This document shows, in pieces, positions 19,453-28,359 of a stretch of 64,000 nucleotides of DNA. Location: contig NZ_BQYI01000001.1 of the NCBI RefSeq assembly GCF_027923405.1, forward strand, positions 2,024,501 to 2,088,500, written 5' to 3'. The position numbers and the translations under genes are program-made. The notes under the pieces were generated by a model. The model saw nothing but the letters and a program-made list of their open reading frames with translations. It did no database searches and was not told where the DNA came from. The DNA comes from Paenibacillus sp. YYML68. GTDB lineage: Bacteria; Bacillota; Bacilli; Paenibacillales; NBRC-103111. The number at the start of each line of letters is the position of its first letter. Positions within the stretch are counted from its first letter, which is position 1.

Positions 19453-19799
19453 GCATCTCGAGTGCGCATCAGGTCTATCTGGCCGCTGGAGCAACGGATC
19501 TTCGAAAATCGATTGACGGACTGGCGGCAATCGTTCAAGAATGCTTTGGCCTGAATCCCTTCTCCAAGTGCCTCTTCGTCTTCTGCAATCGAGAGCGCAA
19601 CAAGCTCAAACTGCTGTACTGGGACCATAACGGCTTCTGGCTATTTTATCGCCGGTTAGAGCGCGGCACCTTCCAATGGCCGAGCAGCACGGAACGTACG
19701 GTTGCGATCTCGGCACGCGAGCTACGCTGGCTGCTGGATGGACTGGCGCTCACACAGCGGCAGGCACACCGGGCCGTTACAGCAGACAACGCCTGGTAA
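19446..19799 (+). CDS. tnpB: IS66-family accessory protein TnpB (element b)
   Basis: 117 residues with VYLAAGATDLRKSIDGLAAI, LFVFCNRERNKLKLLYWDHN and FWLFYRRLERGTFQWP, typical of IS66 orf2. Closely similar to TnpB of element a but clearly not identical, so the two IS66 copies are different elements. Confidence 0.92.
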   Translation: MLSISSAHQVYLAAGATDLRKSIDGLAAIVQECFGLNPFSKCLFVFCNRERNKLKLLYWDHNGFWLFYRRLERGTFQWPSSTERTVAISARELRWLLDGLALTQRQAHRAVTADNAW

Positions 19800-19870
19800 T
19801 CCATACATTGTTCGCGGAATCGCCTTATCTAGCAGCAGGCGAGAGCCATCTGCTGACGAATATATCCGTT

Positions 19871-21445
19871 ATGGATAAGCGACCGGATTCCCCAACTCTC
19901 GAAGAACTCCAACAACAAAATAAGAAGCTGGAAGAACAGAACGTAGAACTATCGGCCAAGCTCAAATGGTACGAGGAGCAATTCCGTCTGGCTCAGCAGA
20001 AACGTTTCGGCTCTTCCAGCGAGAAGACGCATCCGGATCAACTCGAGCTGAACCTGTTCAACGAAGCGGAAATGCTGGCAACACCAGCTGGTGAAGAACC
20101 GCCAATGGAGAAGGTGACGTATGAGCGCCGGAAGTCTTCCGGCAAGCGTGAGGAAGATCTGTCCAACCTGCCCGTGGAGACTATTGTCTATACACTGGAA
20201 GAAGGTCAGCAGCTCTGCGCATGCTGCGGCGGTTCGCTGCACGAGATGACGACCGAGACGCGCAGCGAGATTGCCATTGTACCGCCACAGGTCAAGGTGA
20301 TGCGTCATGTGCGTCAGGTCTACTCCTGCCGTCACTGTGAGCGCCATGAGCTGCAGACGCCAATCGTCACCGCGCCCATGCCGAAGCCGGTCTATCCCGG
20401 CAGCTTGGCTTCGCCGTCCATCCTATCTCATGTCATGTGTCAGAAGTACGTGGACAGTTTGCCGCTGTATCGACAGGAGCAAGCTTTTGCCCGGCTGGGC
20501 TATTCGCTCTCCCGGCAGACGATGGCGAACTGGATGATCTACGGAGCTGAGAAGTGGCTCATGCCGATGTATGAAGCGATGAAGCGTTATCTGCTTAGTC
20601 AGGATGCGCTGCATGCGGATGAAACGACCCTTCAGGTGCTGCGGGAGCCGGGCAAATCGGCAGAATCCACCTCGTATCTGTGGCTGTATCGCACAGGCCG
20701 CGGGATACCGCCGGTTGTGCTGTATGACTACCAGCGGACGCGGGGCGGCGAGCATCCTCGGAATTTCCTGGCTGGATTTACAGGCTATCTGCATGTGGAC
20801 GGCTACGCCGGATACCACAAGGTCGCGAAGGTCAAGCTCGTCGGCTGCTGGGCGCATGCGCGTCGCAAGTTCGATGAAGCATTGAAGGGAGCTCCCCCAG
20901 AGACGGGAACGCTCGGCAGTGTCGCGGGACAAGGATTGGCTTATTGCAATCAGTTGTTTGCAATCGAGCGCGAGCTTGCGGAGGCTTCACCGGAAGAGCG
21001 GCATGAAGAGCGGCAGAAGCGCAGTGCTCCCGTATTGGAAGCCTACAAAGCTTGGCTCAAGCAACAGCGTTCTCGGACATTGCCGAAGAGCTTGACCGGT
21101 CAGGCGATTGCCTACAGCTTGAACCAGTGGGAGAAGTTGACGGCCTTCATGGAAAATGGACGGCTGGAGATCGACAACAACCGAAGTGAACGCTCCATTA
21201 AACCGTTTGTGATCGGCCGGAAGAACTGGCTGTTCGCGAACACGCCGCGAGGAGCGAAGGCGAGCGCTGTCATCTATAGCATGATTGAGACAGCCAAGGA
21301 AAACGGACTGCATCCGTACAACTACTTGAAGTATCTATTCGAGCAGTTGCCTCAGTTGCCTGATCCGCTTGATGAACCAGCACTCGATTCATTCATGCCA
21401 TGGTCGGGATCGCTCCCGGCTGAATGTCGTATGAATAAGAAGTAA
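19871..21445 (+). CDS. tnpC: IS66-family transposase TnpC (element b)
   Basis: 524 residues from ATG 19871 (MDKRPDSPTLEELQQQ); the longer frame from 19676 overlaps tnpB and lacks protein character. Coiled-coil N-terminus, GQQLCACCGGSLHEM and YSCRHCE zinc-type cysteines, then HADETTLQVLREPGK, GYLHVDGYAGYHK, GCWAHARRKFDEAL, DNNRSERSIKPFVIGRKN and FANTPRGAKASA. All catalytic blocks intact. Confidence 0.93.
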   Translation: MDKRPDSPTLEELQQQNKKLEEQNVELSAKLKWYEEQFRLAQQKRFGSSSEKTHPDQLELNLFNEAEMLATPAGEEPPMEKVTYERRKSSGKREEDLSNLPVETIVYTLEEGQQLCACCGGSLHEMTTETRSEIAIVPPQVKVMRHVRQVYSCRHCERHELQTPIVTAPMPKPVYPGSLASPSILSHVMCQKYVDSLPLYRQEQAFARLGYSLSRQTMANWMIYGAEKWLMPMYEAMKRYLLSQDALHADETTLQVLREPGKSAESTSYLWLYRTGRGIPPVVLYDYQRTRGGEHPRNFLAGFTGYLHVDGYAGYHKVAKVKLVGCWAHARRKFDEALKGAPPETGTLGSVAGQGLAYCNQLFAIERELAEASPEERHEERQKRSAPVLEAYKAWLKQQRSRTLPKSLTGQAIAYSLNQWEKLTAFMENGRLEIDNNRSERSIKPFVIGRKNWLFANTPRGAKASAVIYSMIETAKENGLHPYNYLKYLFEQLPQLPDPLDEPALDSFMPWSGSLPAECRMNKK

Positions 21446-21509
21446 TCGTAGCATACATCAGGTTCGCTCCCACCGCTAGGTGGGGGCTATTTGACGCTCA
21501 CATAGAAGC

Positions 21510-21764
21510 CGCTCCAACATGAATCCGTAGGGATCCCGTTGGCAGATTGCTACGCACGGGAGAAGGTGGCACGATAACGGGGATGAAGGTTGATGCAGAC
21601 TTTGATCGTTTGGATTTTGGGGGGCCTTCGATCTGTTTGAGCCAGTACTTCAGCTCATGGATGGTATGGTTATTGGCTTTACTCCAGGCTACCATGGTTT
21701 GACCGCTCGCTCGATAGTTCTCAATGCGAGTTCTCCATGCCTGTTGCCGCTCTACTCGATTCAT
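21510..21764 (-). pseudogene. IS66-a TnpA, 5' fragment
   Basis: Starts at ATG 21764, 8 bases after AGGAGG, reading MNRVERQQAWRTRIENYRAS and GQTMVAWSKANNHTIHELKYW; it runs to LRIHVGA at the IS66-b junction. Joined with 18957-19034 it restores a 110-residue TnpA. Confidence 0.87.
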
Positions 21765-21855
21765 GGGATGTCCTCCTCGATTCATATTGAGGACATTATC
21801 TCATCTATGCATGCATGGGGTGAAGGTGTGATGTATTTGACGCTTACGGCTCAAT

Positions 21856-21912
21856 CCTGAGAAAGCGACCGTTCTTCAAGCTGAGCAGAAGACGGAATCT
21901 ATGCTGTCTTAA
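21856..21912 (+). pseudogene. 3' end of the second IS3-like orfB
   Basis: Nineteen codons (PEKATVLQAEQKTESMLS, stop TAA 21910-21912) that continue the frame cut at 16887 once IS66-a and one copy of its target duplication are removed. Confidence 0.8.
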
Positions 21913-21951
21913 TTTATTTAATCGCGACAACTATCTTGACAATTACCGGTC

Positions 21952-22059
21952 TTCAGATACATCATGGTCTACTATAACAGGCGGCGGATCTACACCTCTA
22001 ATCCAGGGGGCTGGCCGCCAGCTATTTATCGCGAGAGAATGCTGTCGCAAGCAGCTTAG
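21952..22059 (+). pseudogene. 3' end of IS3-1 orfB
   Basis: Reads FRYIMVYYNRRRIYTSNPGG followed by WPPAIYRERMLSQAA and stop. This is the usual C-terminus of IS3 OrfB (YYNxxRIHxxLxxxxP), continuing the fragment that ends at 15297. Confidence 0.87.
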
Positions 22060-22094
22060 TAACGGGTTCTGTATGAGGGTGTTTTCAAACTGCA

Positions 22095-22577
22095 CTTTTT
22101 TTGACAACTCCAATGTTCTTTGTGACTATTATGATCTCTTTTTGAAAGATGAGGAGAGCAAACCTGAAGAGCCTGTCCAAAGTTTAGTGTAAAATTTCTC
22201 AAGTTTGTTTCTTGGCCACACGTTATTGCGTCTCCGCATAGATATACACTAAGCTATCTACAAACCGCCAATCCCTTTTTCCAAGACTGGGTTTGGCGGT
22301 TTTGTTCTACTAAGTGTAAATCGGGTGAATATATATGAGATTGTTCTGTTAATGGCGTAACAGAGGTTGTGGTTCCAACGATATGGTCGCATATAGTTAC
22401 TTATAGTACTACTAAAATGTTTTCGACAGCCAAATCCGCCTGCATTCGACAAGAACAATGAAGTATAATTTTTTATGCTATTTATGTCGAATCCATGTAC
22501 TATAAAAATGTTGGAGCAATAAATAACTGAAAATCAGTTATCTAGGATTATTTTGAAACTGGAGACGTGTTGCATAA
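22095..22577. other. AT-rich intergenic stretch with small inverted repeats
   Basis: No gene. At 22179-22194 GAGCCTGTCCAAAGTTTAGT-like sequence resembles an IS256-type end, and TTAGTGTA (about 22184-22191) recurs inverted as TACACTAA (about 22245-22252), suggesting a tiny decayed element. The 3' part is AT-rich and probably holds the promoter of the metallophosphoesterase pair; no consensus promoter is obvious. Confidence 0.4.
22262..22304. terminator. Terminator-like hairpin
   Basis: AAACCGCCAA (22262-22271) pairs with TTGGCGGTTT (22293-22302), GC-rich arms followed by TTGTT. It may insulate the metallophosphoesterase operon from the IS nest. Confidence 0.55.
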
Positions 22578-24077
22578 ATGAAAAACTTTTCGCTGTTACA
22601 TATCTCAGACCTTCATAGAACACAAGATTACGTATCAAATGAAGTGCTCATTACATCCATTGAACATGTCTTGGATTCATACAATGGCAATGACTGGCGG
22701 CCTTCATTGATTATTGTGAGTGGAGATTTGGTTCAGGGTAGTAAATCTTCAGACGAGGCTAAAGTGGTTGAAGAGTTAGACAAGCAATATCAAGAAGCCG
22801 GGGAATTACTTGATGAACTAACTCGGATTTATCTGGGCGGCGATCGAAACAAGGTTGTTATGATTCCAGGGAATCATGATGTAAGCTTTTATCACTCAAG
22901 AATGAGCATGAAGAAGGAAGAACCAGCAGCTGGTCAGGATCCTATTCATTATAAAAAGTGGTTACTAAAGCAAATGGGGGTACAACGAAGTCGAATTCGC
23001 TGGTCATGGCAGGACTTTGAGTTTTATCATATTGTTGACGAAAGCATGTATGAAAGAAGGTTCGAGGCGTTCTGCCGGTTCTATGAAAATTTCTATAGAG
23101 GTGAAAGGAGATATACGTTAGCTCCAGGGGATCAATTCGACTGTTACGATTTTGAAGATCTTAATCTGGTTGTGATAGGTTATAATAGTTGCCATGATAA
23201 TGATCATTGTAATTATAGTGGTGCGATTCATCCTGATGCTTTAGCTAAGGCAGAGAGGTTGTTGAAGGGAGACAAATACCGAGATCGGCTGCGAATTGCA
23301 GTTTGGCATCACCATACTTCTGGAAATCCACAAAAGTCGGACTATATGGATAATCGGACTCTCCAACACCTAATGAGGGCTAATTTTCATGTGGGGATGC
23401 ATGGTCATGCCCATATTACTGGGGTTGCTTATGAGCCTTCTAGAATACAATCCGATCAACAAATGATTGTCATAAGCGCGGGAAGTTTATGCGCCGGCGG
23501 AGAGGAACTGCCTACTGGTGAACTCAGATCCTTTAATGTTGTTCAATTCGATAATGAGTCCAGAAAGGCAATCGTGGATATCTACCGGGATAGCATGCAA
23601 GGTTTGGCAGCTTTCCCAACGTGGATCAAACATCAACAGGTTGTAATGAACTATTACTATCCAGCAGAGACACTAACTCAGTCGAAGCAGAAAGAAACTT
23701 TACATATTCATACGAAAGAGATGCCTAGTCAAGATGAACGAATTTTGCAACTGGTAGAGGCAGAGCAAATGATCATGGAAAGTCAATATGACAAAGCATT
23801 AGTTATAGTTGGATCATTGGAGAAGAAAGATCCATATGTCCGTAGGCTCTTAATGCAATGTTATCAGGGTTTACACATGCATAACGAGATTATCGAGCTT
23901 TTTACACAACCCGAGCCCGAGGGTGCGGAGGAAATTATTTCATTAATTAGAGCTGCTCAGGCTTCTGGAAGAACAGATTTACTCAAGGAAATTCTTCAAA
24001 TGGAGGCAATACAAGAATGTGACGATCATTTTGTCAAACAAATTGTTCAGAAATATCGGAGGTTTGGGGCAATATGA
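22578..24077 (+). CDS. Calcineurin-like metallophosphoesterase with helical C-terminus
   Basis: 499 residues. All metallophosphatase motifs are visible: D11-L-H13, GD50LV, GNH100D101, WHHH (243-246) and HGHAH (275-279), so it should be an active two-metal phosphoesterase. The C-terminal third (about 380-499: EQMIMESQYDKALVIVGSLE, then YVRRLLMQCYQG) looks like TPR-type helical repeats, probably for protein contact. Stop overlaps the GHKL ATPase start (ATGA). The pair is surrounded by insertion sequences and AT-rich DNA; such fused nuclease/phosphatase-like plus ATPase operons often prove to be phage-defence modules. That role is inferred only. Confidence 0.85.
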   Translation: MKNFSLLHISDLHRTQDYVSNEVLITSIEHVLDSYNGNDWRPSLIIVSGDLVQGSKSSDEAKVVEELDKQYQEAGELLDELTRIYLGGDRNKVVMIPGNHDVSFYHSRMSMKKEEPAAGQDPIHYKKWLLKQMGVQRSRIRWSWQDFEFYHIVDESMYERRFEAFCRFYENFYRGERRYTLAPGDQFDCYDFEDLNLVVIGYNSCHDNDHCNYSGAIHPDALAKAERLLKGDKYRDRLRIAVWHHHTSGNPQKSDYMDNRTLQHLMRANFHVGMHGHAHITGVAYEPSRIQSDQQMIVISAGSLCAGGEELPTGELRSFNVVQFDNESRKAIVDIYRDSMQGLAAFPTWIKHQQVVMNYYYPAETLTQSKQKETLHIHTKEMPSQDERILQLVEAEQMIMESQYDKALVIVGSLEKKDPYVRRLLMQCYQGLHMHNEIIELFTQPEPEGAEEIISLIRAAQASGRTDLLKEILQMEAIQECDDHFVKQIVQKYRRFGAI

Positions 24078-26401
24078 ATAAATTAAAATTTCAAGTGGAA
24101 ACGAAACGGATTATTGAGATTTTATCAAACGATATCTACGACTCTCCTTACGCACTGCTAAGGGAAAATATTCAAAATGCTTATGATGCTATCTTAATGA
24201 GGAACGCTCATGATCCAGATGACTTTCCCTTGTCAGAGGGGCAGATAGATGTTCTTTACAATATGGAGGAACGTCGACTAGAGATTATTGATAATGGTAT
24301 TGGAATGAATGAGGATGTATTAAAGGAGAATTTCTGGAAGGCTGGTTCTAGTGGCAAAAGAACAGAATTGGCAAGCCAGGCAGGGGTCATAGGAACTTTT
24401 GGAATTGGGGCCATGGCAAACTTTGGGGTGGCAGATCGACTCGAGGTATATACAAGACCTATAGGATCCCTGGTTACTTTTTTTAGTGCTGTTGATAGGG
24501 ACGCTTTATCCCTTACTGAAGAGTGTATCGATTTTTCCATCCTGGAACATGAGTATCCAGTTGGCACTAGAATCATTGTACATTTAGATAAATCACAACA
24601 ATTCGACTGGAATCAAGCTACACAGTATATCTTACCGTACATTAAATATGTTCAGGTTCGTATCATGTTTCGTGAAAATAATATTGGTGGATTGTCTTAT
24701 CAAAAGGAACTTCTTCCAGCCGATAGTAAAATGGAAAGCAATGCGGTTTTTAATTACGCACACTATCAAGCCAAAGTTTCCACTTCTATATCAGGAAATG
24801 GGCAAGTTGCGTGTCATATCTCAGACATTTTCATCCATGGGCAACCCGTTAAAGGGGAGTTAGTATTAAAACAAGGTATGGGTGCTATCATGGGGTTACG
24901 AAATTATTTTGGTCTTGCTCATATTCCTTTGAATTCATATTACTCGCTTGGTGGTGTTGCAAATCTAATTTTGTTACATCCAACAGCAGGAAGGGAAGCT
25001 TTAAGCAGAGGAAGTATAGCTATTGTTCAAGATCTAGTAAGACTTGGGGAAGAAGCAATATCAATAGCGATAGCTGAAACGGAGTACGCAGATCTAAATA
25101 CTGCATTTATGTCTTTCATACAGGCATATAATCGGTATGATCTTGCAAAAAAGATTAAAATTCAAGTATACCCTAATGATGAATTAGTACCACTTGAGTT
25201 GATTGCTACAGCCTTCGAAGGACATCAATTATTTTATGCATCTGCTTCCGACAAGCAATTGATCGATTCCTTTACTACCGGCAATACTTCTGTGTGTAGT
25301 CTAAGTAATCAATCTCCGCGGCGACAAGTTCAGTTGAAGTATTTAACCCAGTATTTACAAATACCATCTTTGCCCACAGAGGTCCAAATCCAAAAGATAT
25401 ATAAAGAAACTGAGCTTTCGTCCGCTGAAATGAGCTTTGTTCTACAACTTGCTTATTATCTAAGGAATGATTATCAATTAACCAATGTAAAAGTCCAATT
25501 TGCAGAACTGACTCATTTTGTGTCTGTGCATGTATTACACATAAATGGGGAGGTGCATATTTACTTAAAACGTGATAGTGATATTGTAAAGCAAGTCCTA
25601 GCGTATAGAGAACGGGATTATGCATCTTTTCCGATATTCATTAAGGACTTTATTCGAGCTTACTTATATAAGCGTGTATCAGATTATATTCCTTCCTCTA
25701 TAAAGGTAGGTGCAGATGCATTTTACAAAATGCTACAGGATCAATCAGATACATTTATTCTTGAGCAAAAGGATATAGGTGCTGCTGAAACTTTATTAAG
25801 TGACTATTTAAAAGGAGAAGAATCCTTATCTGATGTTCTAGACAAAATGGGAAAACTTGGAAGGAGTCAGACGGATTCTGTCACAAGTAGCCAAGTTGGG
25901 TCTGTTGAGACAATAATCCCTGACTTGGTTATGTCTCCTATGAATGTTGCCGCTGAAACTCATCAAGCACCTGCCCAGGGCTCCAATCGTGTTTTTCCCG
26001 CAATGCCGCCTATTTATCGGAGAGATACTGAAACAGATATGAAAATACTAACGGTCAATAATGCATATCCTCAGTTAAATGATTTTAACTTATTCTTATC
26101 CTTATCGAATCGATTGGGTGGCTTGACGGATTTCTTCTGGTCTGCACATACAACAAAAATTTTGTGGGCCTCCCATCGAATTGTTTACATTTTTACTAGG
26201 ACGCCGGATCAAACCACGCTTTATTATGATATTGAACTAAAGGAGCCTCTAACTGAAACGAATGCAGGAGGCGACGCATTTCCTTCTACAACACTTATTA
26301 CAAAGTCCAAAATTTTCATTCCGATACCAACTGTAATTCGCTCGGCGTTTGAGGTGCATGACAAGAAAAAAGAGTTTTTTATTCGCTACGACATCATTTA
26401 A
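24074..26401 (+). CDS. GHKL (Hsp90-like) ATPase
   Basis: 775 residues. N-terminal ATPase: N-box RENIQNAYDAI (30-40), IIDNGIGM (71-78, the D-x-G-x-G motif), then the lid segment VIGTFGIGAMANFG (105-118), as in Hsp90/MORC proteins; an Hsp90-like middle region follows (VGTRIIVHL, LILLHPTAGREALSRGS). Length and C-terminus differ from HtpG. The last 150 residues form a separate beta-rich region after a low-complexity linker (about 595-650). Translationally coupled to the metallophosphoesterase, so the two products likely act together, the ATPase perhaps sensing and the phosphoesterase as effector. Not housekeeping HtpG. Confidence 0.82.
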   Translation: MNKLKFQVETKRIIEILSNDIYDSPYALLRENIQNAYDAILMRNAHDPDDFPLSEGQIDVLYNMEERRLEIIDNGIGMNEDVLKENFWKAGSSGKRTELASQAGVIGTFGIGAMANFGVADRLEVYTRPIGSLVTFFSAVDRDALSLTEECIDFSILEHEYPVGTRIIVHLDKSQQFDWNQATQYILPYIKYVQVRIMFRENNIGGLSYQKELLPADSKMESNAVFNYAHYQAKVSTSISGNGQVACHISDIFIHGQPVKGELVLKQGMGAIMGLRNYFGLAHIPLNSYYSLGGVANLILLHPTAGREALSRGSIAIVQDLVRLGEEAISIAIAETEYADLNTAFMSFIQAYNRYDLAKKIKIQVYPNDELVPLELIATAFEGHQLFYASASDKQLIDSFTTGNTSVCSLSNQSPRRQVQLKYLTQYLQIPSLPTEVQIQKIYKETELSSAEMSFVLQLAYYLRNDYQLTNVKVQFAELTHFVSVHVLHINGEVHIYLKRDSDIVKQVLAYRERDYASFPIFIKDFIRAYLYKRVSDYIPSSIKVGADAFYKMLQDQSDTFILEQKDIGAAETLLSDYLKGEESLSDVLDKMGKLGRSQTDSVTSSQVGSVETIIPDLVMSPMNVAAETHQAPAQGSNRVFPAMPPIYRRDTETDMKILTVNNAYPQLNDFNLFLSLSNRLGGLTDFFWSAHTTKILWASHRIVYIFTRTPDQTTLYYDIELKEPLTETNAGGDAFPSTTLITKSKIFIPIPTVIRSAFEVHDKKKEFFIRYDII

Positions 26402-26417
26402 GTTAGAATACTAGTTT

Positions 26418-26460
26418 GGGGGCTTGTTTCTCATTATTGAAGAAACGGCCTCTTTCGTTT
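26418..26460 (+). terminator. Intrinsic terminator after GHKL ATPase
   Basis: GGGGGCTTGTTTCT pairs imperfectly with AGAAACGGCCTC and is followed by TTTCGTTTT, 17 bases after the stop codon. Confidence 0.6.
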
Positions 26461-26776
26461 TATAAATAGGCTTGCTTTAAGAGTTACAAGAATTCCCTCG
26501 AAGTTCTTTTTATCAATTGCATTATAACTAATAACCTGTCGTATTCACTTGCTAATAATTACCTATGTATATTATACATTTGTATGAATGTTTTTCTACA
26601 GCGTTTTTTCTCACTTTTCAAGAAATTTCCTTTATCTAATTAAAGCTTGTTAGTGAGCTTTATCAATAATTCTGATATAGAAATGTATATAAAATGGATA
26701 TTCGTAATACTAATTTTCTCGCTTTTTATGCAACATCACAAATTCGTATATTTATACGAGTGGGTCAGGGGAAGGA
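26461..26776. other. AT-rich intergenic gap
   Basis: No gene or clear repeat found. Short runs of start codons here and in the IS left end do not resemble proteins. Confidence 0.5.
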
Positions 26777-26785
26777 ATATCCCTG

Positions 26786-28299
26786 CACTACGCTTGCATC
26801 AAAGTTAACATCGTGCGATAAAATACTGCATTTCACAACAAACATCCATATAATCAATTATTTAACAGCTAACTTTCCATTCCAACGGCTAAAAAAGGAA
26901 CGATGAACAAAAGTGTCGCGTGTATCCCTAAAATTGGTATATATGGATGTTGCTTATCGCAAAATGATGCGCTGAGGGTCGGGCTTGCCTGCGGTTCTAT
27001 CCACCTTCTGTTTCCCCCTCGATGGTCGTTTCGGTGGTCGATTGAACTCTCTTTCAAACTCCTCCCAGCTATGGAACATGTACGTTCGCAGAAGCTGTAG
27101 CACTTGCCACGGGCTCTTGCTTGTCTGCAAATCCAATGTAACCAACAAATTCACTGCAAACGCGATCAATGACAAAAACAGTTGGTTCCACACGGATGTC
27201 GGCTGGCTGCCATGCAGCTTCGCAAGCTTCAAGTGCTGTTTGATCCATTTGAAGAACAGTTCAATTTTCCAACGATTCTTATAGATACTCGCCACTTCTG
27301 CCGCGGTGAGATCCCATCGAGTTGTGACAACCCGGTAATATCGTCCCTTTTCATCTTGAAACGCAACAAGCCGCAACGGAGTTGTGGTCTTGTTCAGCAG
27401 CACATCGACATCTTGAAGAATCTGCAGCGCTCCTGCTTCTGACGAGTGCTCACGTTCCGTACCACTAACAGGATAAAGCTTGGTGCGATCCCGTACACGT
27501 ACCACAAACCGTTTGCCACCGGTAACCCACTCCTGAAACAGAGAGCTGCTTTCGTACCCACGATCCATTACATAGGTCGCATCGGGGTCAATGACTAGGT
27601 CGGGGGCGATCTTGGCTTCCCGCACATTGACTGTGGAGGCGACCACTTTGTCCGGAAACACCGTTTTAGGATTTACGACAACCAGGCGGACATGGAGGCG
27701 TACCCCTGTTTTCCGCGAACCGCATCGTGCCCAGTGCCCCAGTACTTCCGGGAGGGAAATATCCGTGGCGTCTACGATATGAAGCCGCCCAATTTGAGGA
27801 GTAAGCCCGTTTTCTCGATTCGTTTTTTCATGGATTCGACCTATAAGCTCATAGAAGAGTCCTTGCAGGGCTTGTGTGCACAACCGGTTAGTCTTACGTG
27901 AAAGCTGGGCGCTGCTGATGGAATCGATGTTGATGGCTTCCTGCAGTTTAGGATGAGCGCGCAGTTGCGCTGTGATTTCATCGTACGTATCGAGCTGTAG
28001 CAATTGTGCGACCGTGTGAAGTTCCACAGCTGTATGCGAGAATAGCTTATGTGTACGATGGTCCTCCAGCAAGGGACGAAAATTTAACGACTGAAGCGTG
28101 CGTAAGCATTGACATACGACCGAGTAAGGTTTAACGTTATCCATGGATGGCTCCTTATTGGAGAATTGATGGATACACGTCGTCAATTCAACAATAAGGG
28201 CTTTTTTTAATTTTATCCACGAAGAAACATCTTTAAATTCCATATATAGTATTTTATTGAAGGAATTTTTCTCATGTCAGGTTTGATGCAAGCGTAGTG
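26786..28299 (-). mobile_element. IS4-family insertion sequence
   Basis: Terminal inverted repeats CACTACGCTTGCATCAAA at 26786-26803 and (inverted) 28282-28299. A perfect 9-bp direct repeat ATATCCCTG flanks it (26777-26785 and 28300-28308). It carries one transposase gene on the minus strand and lies between the defence-like pair and the next small gene. Confidence 0.93.
26954..28144 (-). CDS. IS4-family transposase
   Basis: 396 residues starting at ATG 28144, just after AAGGAGCCATCC; a longer frame from 28243 is less likely. N-terminal domain with QLSRKTNRL, then the DDE core: IVDATDISLP, YVMDRGYESSSLF and the YREK-type WKIELFFKWIKQHLKL. C-terminal PPKRPSRGKQK is normal, so the protein looks intact. 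Confidence 0.92.
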   Translation of the reverse strand: MDNVKPYSVVCQCLRTLQSLNFRPLLEDHRTHKLFSHTAVELHTVAQLLQLDTYDEITAQLRAHPKLQEAINIDSISSAQLSRKTNRLCTQALQGLFYELIGRIHEKTNRENGLTPQIGRLHIVDATDISLPEVLGHWARCGSRKTGVRLHVRLVVVNPKTVFPDKVVASTVNVREAKIAPDLVIDPDATYVMDRGYESSSLFQEWVTGGKRFVVRVRDRTKLYPVSGTEREHSSEAGALQILQDVDVLLNKTTTPLRLVAFQDEKGRYYRVVTTRWDLTAAEVASIYKNRWKIELFFKWIKQHLKLAKLHGSQPTSVWNQLFLSLIAFAVNLLVTLDLQTSKSPWQVLQLLRTYMFHSWEEFEREFNRPPKRPSRGKQKVDRTAGKPDPQRIILR

Positions 28300-28359
28300 A
28301 TATCCCTGACCTTATTTTGTGTTCTGTAAGCATATGCATTCGCCGATGAGGAGGAAGAA

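Larger units (their letters stand above)
19035..21501 (+). mobile_element. IS66-family element b, inserted in tnpA of element a
   Basis: Ends GTAAGCGTCAAA (19035) and, inverted, GTGAGCGTCAAAT (21501). Flanked by a perfect 8-bp repeat ATAGAAGC (19027-19034 and 21502-21509), and placed exactly within the tnpA frame of element a in opposite orientation. tnpA, tnpB and tnpC are all intact, so this is the youngest and potentially active member of the nest. Confidence 0.94.
16888..21847 (-). mobile_element. IS66-family element a, itself interrupted
   Basis: Terminal repeats begin GTAAGCGTCAAAT at 16888 and, inverted, at 21847. A perfect 8-bp direct repeat GGCTCAAT flanks it (16880-16887 and 21848-21855). 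Genes run on the minus strand: tnpA (split), tnpB, tnpC. Removing IS66-b and IS66-a restores the open frame of the host orfB. Confidence 0.93.
15298..21948 (+). mobile_element. Second IS3-like element (rve), nested in IS3-1 orfB
   Basis: Ends resemble each other: left TGTCAGAATAGTTGTCG (from 15306) and right, read inverted, TGTCAAGATAGTTGTCG (to 21941). The outer gene resumes exactly after it: KSIV before, FRYIMVYYN after. A 3-bp GTC occurs at both junctions (15295-15297, 21949-21951), consistent with a short target duplication. It carries orfA and an orfB that is itself interrupted by IS66-a. Confidence 0.85.
14171..22094 (+). mobile_element. Outer IS3-family element (IS3-1), interrupted
   Basis: Inverted ends: left TGCAGTCGAAAAACACCCTC from 14171, right end (reverse complement TGCAGTTTGAAAACACCCTC) finishing at 22094. 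Inside are orfA and a split orfB. The element originally was about 1.3 kb; it now holds about 6.65 kb of three further insertion sequences inside orfB. Target duplication not certain. Confidence 0.85.

Noticed and set aside
24074-26401. Housekeeping HtpG
   Set aside because: ATPase motifs match but length, C-terminus and the coupled phosphoesterase differ from HtpG.
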